From the NCBI GenBank assembly GCA_945897395.1, contig CAMDFE010000022.1, positions 1-11,540 of the forward strand: 11,540 nt of DNA, in the 5' to 3' direction. Position 1 is the first letter of the stretch; every line of letters begins with the position of its first letter. The DNA comes from Chryseobacterium gleum (GTDB taxonomy: Bacteria; Bacteroidota; Bacteroidia; Flavobacteriales_D; Sanyastnellaceae). Below are positions 5,929 to 11,540 of this stretch, in pieces. Made by a program: the position numbers and the translations under genes. The notes beneath the pieces were generated by a model. It made no database searches and had not been told where the DNA came from. It was given only the letters and a program-made list of their open reading frames with translations.

Positions 5929-8900
5929 GTGAAATTATATTATTCAATTGTAATTGTAATTGTAATTGTTTTGACTTTGTCTTTTGACTTAAAGGCTCAA
6001 AACTATAATATGTCGAATACCACAGTTAATATTTCTTGTGGTTCTGTGACTAATTTTTATGATTCGGGAGGCCCATCGGCTAGTTATTCCACTAACGCAA
6101 ACTTGTCAATGGTTTTTTGCGCTCCGGGTGGTCAAAATATATATGCTCAGTTTAGTTCGTTTAATCTAGAAAACACATGGGATTACCTCTATGTTTATAA
6201 TGGCCCCAGTATGGCATCACCCTTGCTGGGAGCTTTCACTGGCGGAGTTTCACCAGGTCTGATTTCAGGAGCTACCAATTGTTTAACATTCGTATTTGTT
6301 TCAGATAATAGTTTTAATTCTCCGGGATGGGCAGCCACCTTGGGTTGTGGCTCACCACCAGTGTCACCCCCATCAGCGTCGGGATTATGCTCGGGTTCAC
6401 AACCGTTCTGCACGGGAACCACCTACACATTTCCTGCTTCTCAAAATACGACGGCTCAAGCAGGTCCTAATTACGGTTGTCTTCTTACTGCACCCAATCC
6501 TGCCTGGTACTACATGCAAATTCAGAACGGTGGTCCGCTCTCAATTTCGATGGCAAGTACTGCTGGAGTTGACATTGACTATGCCTTGTGGGGACCTTTT
6601 TCAACCTTGACGAATGTATGCAATCAGCTTACGGCCACACCTATAAGTTGTTCTTATTCAACAGCACCCAATGAAACGGCAACCATTGCAAATGCAATTG
6701 CTGGGCAATATTATATATTGGTAATTACGAATTTTTCAAATATGCCCACGAACATAACGTTCAGCCAAAGTGGGGGTAGCGCTACTACGAATTGCGATAT
6801 TCTTTGTAATATGACCTCTTTTACTGCTGTCCCGGGGGTATGTATTCCAGCTACAAATACCTATAATGTTAGCGGTTCAATAACATTCACTAATCCACCT
6901 GCCAGCGGTACTTTAACAATAACTTCGTCGTGCGGAGTCTCAACAACAATTCCAGGACCATGGGTAAGTCCGTTATCATACTCTCTTACAGGACTCCCTT
7001 CGAATGGGTTAGCCTGTGTCTTGACGGCGTCGTTCTCAGGCGATGTTCTTTGTAATTTGAATCAAAGCATTACCGCACCAGCATCTTGTCTTCCCCAGTG
7101 CACGGTGTCGGCTTCGAACAGCGGTACTGCTTGCGCTGGAAATTCTGTTTCGCTGAATGCAAGCGCTGTTAGTGGCGCCACTGCTTATACTTGGACAGGC
7201 CCGAATGGTTATTCGGCAGCAGGACAAAACGTTGTGCTAACAGGCACCACGGCATTAATGACGGGCACTTATACCGTTACGGCTACTGGTCTTGCAACTT
7301 GTTCATCGACAACAACGGTTAATATAACAGCGCTGCCTGTTCTTTCTCCCGTCTCGAATATTGTCGCGTGCTCAGGTAACCTTGTGAATATACCTTCCTT
7401 TATTGTTTCTCCTGCCAACGCTGTTATAAATTGGACGAACTCCAATACTTCAATTGGATTAGCGGGTTCTGGTGTAGGAAATGTTTCACCTTTTCTTTCG
7501 TCTTCTCAAGGATTGAGTTCGTTAGGAAACATAACATTACTTCCGACATTTAATGGCTGTTCAGGCTTACCAATAAATTTCAATATAACAGTTAACACAA
7601 CCCCAAGTTCTGGTGCATTAAACAATATTTCGTTGTGCGAGGGGAGCACAGTTCAGGCTATAAATTTTATAACTAATCCGAATGCGTCAGTTAATTGGAG
7701 TAATTCAAATCCTGGAATAGGCATAGCAGCCACTGGAATTGGAAACATTGCTTCATTTAACGCCACTGCCGGAAATGCCACCATTTCATACACCCCAACT
7801 TTAAATGGGTGTATTGGCAATTCTCAATCCTTTGAAATTTTTGCAGAGGCCCTTCCACAAATATTTTTAACGGCACCTTCAATGGTCTGTCAGAACCTAC
7901 CGCCATTAACAGTTGGAGTGAATGTTCTAGGGGGAACGTGGAGTGGAGTTGCTAATTCATCCGGTATAATTGATCCGGGTGCCTTGCCTATTGGCGTTTC
8001 TGATTATACATATAATTATTCCACAGCGAATTGCACATCTGTAATTTCAGAAACGATAGAAATTATTCCATTTCCTCAGATCACAGGAAATTTATTCGTT
8101 TGCGTAAATACAGCAGTGAATCTTACGGCATCTCCTCTCGGCGGTGTGTGGTCTGGTGCAGTTGCAGATGCAAGCGGTATTTTTAATCAAAGTACTTCAG
8201 GAACATATTCTGTTTCATACTCAGACATAACGAATACATGCACCACATCTGCGGACGTAATCGTTCAGAATGAACCGGTGCTCAATTTGAATTGCCCATC
8301 TTTTGTATGCAACACAGATGCGCAGATTAATTTTAATCCCTCACCTCCAGGTGGTGTTTGGTCGGGCACGGGAATCAGTGCCTCAGGGGTCTATTCTCCA
8401 GCGCAAGGGTCCAATCCCACAGTGGCAACATATACCTATTCTAATGGTGTTTGCACAGTTACAGAGTCGAGTTCGATAGATGTTTTCACAACACCAATAA
8501 TAGCGTTGAATAACCCAATCGGAATATGCGTCAATAATACTACTACTGCATTGAGTGCATCCCCAATTGGAGGCACATGGACTGTTAATGGGAACGCATC
8601 TTTGGCAAATGGAGTGCTTGTCCCGAGCGGCCCAGAAACTATAACCTTAATTTATTCAATAGCAGGTCAGTGCCCATCTTCAGCGAATCAGACTATGCAG
8701 ATATATGCCCTACCAACTATCAATGCTGGTGCGGACCTTGCACACTGTCCTGGACAATCCGCAGGTTTAACGGCAACTGGAGGTAATACATATCAATGGT
8801 CTCCTTCAACCGGTTTGAATACAATCACAGGAGCGTCTGTTGTAGCATCAGTATCGACACAAACGAATTATACGGTTGTTGGAACGGATGCGAATGGATG

Positions 8901-9681
8901 TGTTAATTCAGATCAGGTTATGGTTTCTGTTTTACCTAATCCGACAGTCACTATTTCAGGAGATAATCTTATTTGCGAGGGAGAATCGAGTGACTTGACA
9001 GCAGTAGGAGCAGTTGGATATACGTGGCAACCCGATTTAAACATTGGCAGCATCTCTAATGTATCTCCGAATTCGACCACTACATATACAGTTTTGGGCA
9101 CAGATGTGAATGGCTGCAGTAGTTCTGCATCTTTTACTGTTAATGTTGAGAGTATTAATGCGTCACCGACTGTAATTAATTCCAATGACGGGAATGACTT
9201 TACTTGGGAATTTCATGCGGGATCTTCAGGTGTTAATGAAACCTACGTTTGGAATCCAGGTGATGGAAGTGCGGATATTCAAACGAATGTTGAACTTACA
9301 AATTATTCCTACTTATCGGATATTATAGGCACAGTAACCCTAAACATCAGCACAGATGCTTGCAGCGAAGATTTTGTGTTTCCTGTTGTTATTTTTACCA
9401 TAGAATTAATTTATCCAAATATTGTAACTGCAGACGGAGACGGGATAAATGATGATTTTCGTTTACTGAATCCGAATACAACGGTGGTTCAAGCTTTTGA
9501 GAATTTCTCATGTAAAATATTTAGCCGCTGGGGTCAAGAGCAGGGAGAGTTCAATGATGTGTTAGGTTTTTGGGATCCATCTGATTTTAACACAGGAACT
9601 TATTTTTACATTGTTGAATATGACAAAGTCGGAGGAAATGAGACCTACAAATATGAGGGTTCTTTTTATTTGAAACGTTGA
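5929..9681 (+). CDS. Large secreted CUB / PKD-Ig repeat protein with T9SS type B sorting domain
   Basis: The 1250-residue exported protein appears to be a mosaic adhesin or cell-surface structural protein; no enzymatic motif was recognised. Residues 1-23 are a signal peptide (KLYYS, an IV-repeat core, probable cut after KA before Gln24). A CUB-like domain spans about 33-140 with four cysteines (37, 64, 118, 140) and DYLYVYNGP at 85-93. About 150-290 is a second Cys-containing beta domain. From about 290 to 1150 come PKD/Ig-like repeats: a pair with NW(T/S)NSN at 501-506 and 589-594, GG(T/V)WSG at 668-673, 738-743 and 808-813, and a pair ending in GTD(A/V)NGC at 985-991 and 1057-1063. The C-terminus (about 1160-1250, PNIVTADGDGINDDF at 1163-1177, WG at 1201-1202, GTYFY near 1223) matches the gliding-motility-associated C-terminal (CHU_C) family that directs type IX secretion. 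The start is GTG at 5929; the next Met lies past the signal peptide. The 3' end overlaps the convergent peptidase gene by 16 bases. Confidence 0.9.
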   Translation: MKLYYSIVIVIVIVLTLSFDLKAQNYNMSNTTVNISCGSVTNFYDSGGPSASYSTNANLSMVFCAPGGQNIYAQFSSFNLENTWDYLYVYNGPSMASPLLGAFTGGVSPGLISGATNCLTFVFVSDNSFNSPGWAATLGCGSPPVSPPSASGLCSGSQPFCTGTTYTFPASQNTTAQAGPNYGCLLTAPNPAWYYMQIQNGGPLSISMASTAGVDIDYALWGPFSTLTNVCNQLTATPISCSYSTAPNETATIANAIAGQYYILVITNFSNMPTNITFSQSGGSATTNCDILCNMTSFTAVPGVCIPATNTYNVSGSITFTNPPASGTLTITSSCGVSTTIPGPWVSPLSYSLTGLPSNGLACVLTASFSGDVLCNLNQSITAPASCLPQCTVSASNSGTACAGNSVSLNASAVSGATAYTWTGPNGYSAAGQNVVLTGTTALMTGTYTVTATGLATCSSTTTVNITALPVLSPVSNIVACSGNLVNIPSFIVSPANAVINWTNSNTSIGLAGSGVGNVSPFLSSSQGLSSLGNITLLPTFNGCSGLPINFNITVNTTPSSGALNNISLCEGSTVQAINFITNPNASVNWSNSNPGIGIAATGIGNIASFNATAGNATISYTPTLNGCIGNSQSFEIFAEALPQIFLTAPSMVCQNLPPLTVGVNVLGGTWSGVANSSGIIDPGALPIGVSDYTYNYSTANCTSVISETIEIIPFPQITGNLFVCVNTAVNLTASPLGGVWSGAVADASGIFNQSTSGTYSVSYSDITNTCTTSADVIVQNEPVLNLNCPSFVCNTDAQINFNPSPPGGVWSGTGISASGVYSPAQGSNPTVATYTYSNGVCTVTESSSIDVFTTPIIALNNPIGICVNNTTTALSASPIGGTWTVNGNASLANGVLVPSGPETITLIYSIAGQCPSSANQTMQIYALPTINAGADLAHCPGQSAGLTATGGNTYQWSPSTGLNTITGASVVASVSTQTNYTVVGTDANGCVNSDQVMVSVLPNPTVTISGDNLICEGESSDLTAVGAVGYTWQPDLNIGSISNVSPNSTTTYTVLGTDVNGCSSSASFTVNVESINASPTVINSNDGNDFTWEFHAGSSGVNETYVWNPGDGSADIQTNVELTNYSYLSDIIGTVTLNISTDACSEDFVFPVVIFTIELIYPNIVTADGDGINDDFRLLNPNTTVVQAFENFSCKIFSRWGQEQGEFNDVLGFWDPSDFNTGTYFYIVEYDKVGGNETYKYEGSFYLKR
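5946..5969 (+). repeat. Four tandem AATTGT hexamers inside the signal-peptide coding sequence
   Basis: The hexamer AATTGT occurs four times in succession, read as alternating ATT and GTA/GTT codons that give Ile-Val dipeptides at residues 7-14. The unit is two codons long, so loss or gain of copies would keep the frame and lengthen or shorten the hydrophobic core of the signal peptide by two residues per unit. Confidence 0.85.
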
Positions 9682-11372
9682 CCAATCCATTGAAGGAATA
9701 ATTGATTGGGTTGGGTTGGAAAAATAATCTCTACTTTTTGAATAGTCGGTTGTTCTAAATTGCTCTTCAATGTTGTTTCGAATTCAATTCTGTTTCTGAT
9801 AAAACGGATATTTGATTCGGTGGTATTTTCTAATAAAAACTGTACGTTTTTAGCAACTCCTATTCCATCAATGTCTATTAATTCATCGCCGTACCACAAT
9901 CCAGCTAAATCGGCTGCTGAATTTGGACAGACGGAATTAACAATTGATTTATCGTTCATTATATCTACACTGAAACCGAATAAACGTTCAGTAGCAATAG
10001 CTGAGGGCGACCAAGCCAATTCAACACCAATTTTATTGAAAGCTTTTTGTAGATATTCTGAATAATCAACAGCCTTTTCAGCAATGTTCGTTCTGAATTC
10101 GTTTGCGTTTGAGAGTCCTGTTGCTTCAAGCGTTTTCCAATAATCATTAACGGAGTATCCGATATTTTTTTTCGCGAATTTTTGATACATCTGATGCATC
10201 ACATCGTCCATGGATTTCCGTCCATTTGTTGCAGCAATCAATTCAATATCGAGTATCATAGAAAGCAAAGCACCTTCGTTGTAGATGGAAACTTTTCTCC
10301 ATGGAACGCCCGGTGTGTATCCGTCTAACCACGTATCTACGCTACTATCTGCAATGCTATAAGAGTATCTTCCGTAATTGCGGTGGTGAGTGTTCAACCA
10401 TTTTTCTAATGACTGTAACCAAAGGTCGTTGTTCCAAATGCCGCTTCTGCGCAGGCATAGATCACCGTAGTAAGTGGTAACACCTTCATCTACGTATCCG
10501 AGTTGCGTGTAATTTTCTTTGGTGAAATCGTAGGGCATCATTTCAACCGGACGCAATGTTTTGACGTTCCAGGTATGAAAGAGCTCGTGGCTGCAGATTG
10601 CGAGCATTTCGTTGTACTTGTCTTCACGGTCGAAGTTTTCGCCTTGTCCCATAACAATCACAGTGCTAGTATTATGCTCTACCCCGTGATGCATGAAATA
10701 GGGTGTGAAATGAAGTAGATAGCGGTATTTTGAAACAGGAAATTCCCCGAAAATATTCAGTTGAAGTTGTGTGTATATGCCAACGTCGTTCCAAAACCGC
10801 TCAAAATTCAAATTCGTAATTCCGAAGATATTTGCATGGAAGTGAATGCCATTTATTTCTTGCGAAAGCACTTCTCTGCTGTGCGAAGCAACGAACGGAG
10901 AGTCTGCTAATTCATCGAAGTTCTGTGCGAATAGTTTGTTTCCTTCGTGCGGTAATCCGCAGGAGAGGTGTGCATATGAATCGAGAATTTCAACCGTGTA
11001 GTTTTCATTCGTTCTTCCAGGTAAAAAAGGAATACAGTTGACCGGATTCACATAAAGCATTTGGCTGTTTACGTAGGTGCTTCCTGCATTTAGTTCAGCG
11101 GCGCAATAGAAATATTCAAAGGTTATTTGCTCTTCGTTTCCGCATGCGATCTGCCATGGATCTTTCGCTATTTTATGTGTTGAAATTTTCTCGTTTGATG
11201 CGTTGAAGGCGTTAACATGAGAAATGTTCTTAGCGAAATTCCCCATCTCGTAACGTCCCGGTCTCCAAGAGGAAAGTTGAACGATTTGATTTTCTTCTGA
11301 GTGGCTAAATGACATGCGCACCTTCACCATTTTTCTGTGAACGTGCGGCGTGCTTAACGAAATATGAATCAT
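9666..11372 (-). CDS. M61-family metallopeptidase with C-terminal PDZ domain
   Basis: This 568-residue protein fits the M61 glycyl-aminopeptidase family, zinc enzymes that cleave N-terminal residues or small peptides. The N-terminal beta domain contains SWRPGRYEMGNFAKNI at 35-50, typical of the family. The zinc motif HELFH is at 262-266 (His262, Glu263 and His266), followed by NVKTLRP at 269-275. GYVDEGVTTYYGDL at 292-305 probably supplies the third ligand, Glu296. A PDZ-like domain covers about 463-535, with the binding-loop region near GFSVDI (466-471) and a DELIDIDG strand at 496-503. No signal peptide is visible at this start, so location is uncertain (cytoplasmic unless the start is wrong). 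The ATG overlaps the upstream phosphatase stop as ATGA, indicating coupled translation. The stop TAA lies inside the 3' end of the convergent secreted-protein gene. The exact peptide substrate cannot be inferred. Confidence 0.9.
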   Translation of the reverse strand: MIHISLSTPHVHRKMVKVRMSFSHSEENQIVQLSSWRPGRYEMGNFAKNISHVNAFNASNEKISTHKIAKDPWQIACGNEEQITFEYFYCAAELNAGSTYVNSQMLYVNPVNCIPFLPGRTNENYTVEILDSYAHLSCGLPHEGNKLFAQNFDELADSPFVASHSREVLSQEINGIHFHANIFGITNLNFERFWNDVGIYTQLQLNIFGEFPVSKYRYLLHFTPYFMHHGVEHNTSTVIVMGQGENFDREDKYNEMLAICSHELFHTWNVKTLRPVEMMPYDFTKENYTQLGYVDEGVTTYYGDLCLRRSGIWNNDLWLQSLEKWLNTHHRNYGRYSYSIADSSVDTWLDGYTPGVPWRKVSIYNEGALLSMILDIELIAATNGRKSMDDVMHQMYQKFAKKNIGYSVNDYWKTLEATGLSNANEFRTNIAEKAVDYSEYLQKAFNKIGVELAWSPSAIATERLFGFSVDIMNDKSIVNSVCPNSAADLAGLWYGDELIDIDGIGVAKNVQFLLENTTESNIRFIRNRIEFETTLKSNLEQPTIQKVEIIFPTQPNQLFLQWIGQRFK

Positions 11373-11540
11373 TTTTTTGAAGGTCTGAGGAAGCTAATGA
11401 TTGGGTTTCCTGTGCATGCGTTTGGAAAACCAATGCGCAAATAGCTGCATACGGTTGGAGCAATATCGGTAATGGAATGCGCGGCGTAGTTTGTTGAAGC
11501 CGGAACATTTTTTCCATATAAAATAAATGGAACTTGCGTG
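11369..11540 (-). CDS. C-terminal end of an alkaline-phosphatase-superfamily protein, cut by the window
   Basis: Only the last 56 codons are present. They read TQVPFILYGKNVPASTNY, then ITDIAPTVCSYLRIGFPNAC and TGNPI before the stop. This pattern (VPFILYG, then DIAPT, then FPN...TGxPI) is the C-terminal core of type I phosphodiesterase/nucleotide pyrophosphatase and PafA-like alkaline phosphatases. The nucleophile and metal ligands lie outside the window, so activity and substrate (phosphomonoester or diester) cannot be judged. The stop TGA overlaps the M61 peptidase ATG as ATGA, which places the two genes in one minus-strand operon. It was found by reading the frame into the window edge, since no start codon is present. 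Confidence 0.8.
   Translation of the reverse strand, partial: TQVPFILYGKNVPASTNYAAHSITDIAPTVCSYLRIGFPNACTGNPIISFLRPSKK

Noticed and set aside
6195..6610. Open frames on both strands within the CUB region of the secreted protein
   Set aside because: They are low-complexity shadows of a compositionally biased gene and resemble no family.
9760..10065. 101-residue plus-strand open frame opposite the peptidase gene
   Set aside because: It is fully antisense to the PDZ-coding part of a well-supported gene and shows no independent motif or leader.
11305..11517. 70-residue minus-strand open frame at the window edge
   Set aside because: The neighbouring frame encodes the recognisable phosphatase C-terminus and couples to the peptidase start; this one is its shadow.
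1..11540. CRISPR array, tRNA/rRNA genes, insertion sequences, prophage or defence genes
   Set aside because: No spaced direct repeats, cloverleaf-like sequence, transposase or integrase motif, or terminal inverted repeats were seen; the window is almost entirely housekeeping and surface-protein coding sequence.

Overview
The window looks like a chromosomal segment of a Bacteroidota bacterium, most likely Flavobacteriales or a close relative. The signs are a type IX secretion (gliding-type) C-terminal sorting domain, a DnaK with the GGGTHDVS phosphate loop I associate with this group, a menaquinone-type UbiE/MenG, lipid A synthesis (so a Gram-negative envelope), AT-rich leaders without clear Shine-Dalgarno sequences, and a -24/-12-like element before dnaK. 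The assignment rests on recalled family features, not on a database search.

Layout. (1) Positions 2-3805 hold a tight same-strand run: the 3' part of ubiE/menG, aroA (GTG start, 4-base overlap), lpxD (44-base gap) and an unassigned class I SAM methyltransferase (1-base overlap). It reads as one operon with menaquinone, chorismate and lipid A functions. (2) A 121-base regulatory gap carries alternating TGTCA/TGACA half-sites and a sigma-54-like element, followed by dnaK (3927-5831) and a strong intrinsic terminator. (3) 5929-9681 encodes a 1250-residue secreted mosaic protein: signal peptide, CUB domain, a second Cys-rich beta domain, a string of PKD/Ig-like repeats and a type B T9SS sorting domain. 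(4) On the minus strand, an M61-family metallopeptidase with a C-terminal PDZ domain (9666-11372) follows, through an ATGA overlap, the last 56 codons of an alkaline-phosphatase-superfamily gene that runs out of the window.

How the genes fit together. AroA makes the chorismate precursor from which menaquinone is built, and UbiE/MenG does the last methylation of menaquinone, so the first two genes sit at opposite ends of one metabolic route. LpxD serves the outer membrane. DnaK is transcribed separately under what looks like stress control. The secreted protein is probably exported by T9SS machinery encoded elsewhere. No RNA genes, CRISPR arrays, insertion sequences or prophage genes were seen, and no stretch above 300 bases lacks a gene. 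I do not see a clearly new multi-gene system. The most interesting points are the dnaK control region, a DnaK with two cysteines flanking its phosphate loop, the in-frame hexanucleotide repeat in the secreted protein's signal peptide, and the orphan methyltransferase.
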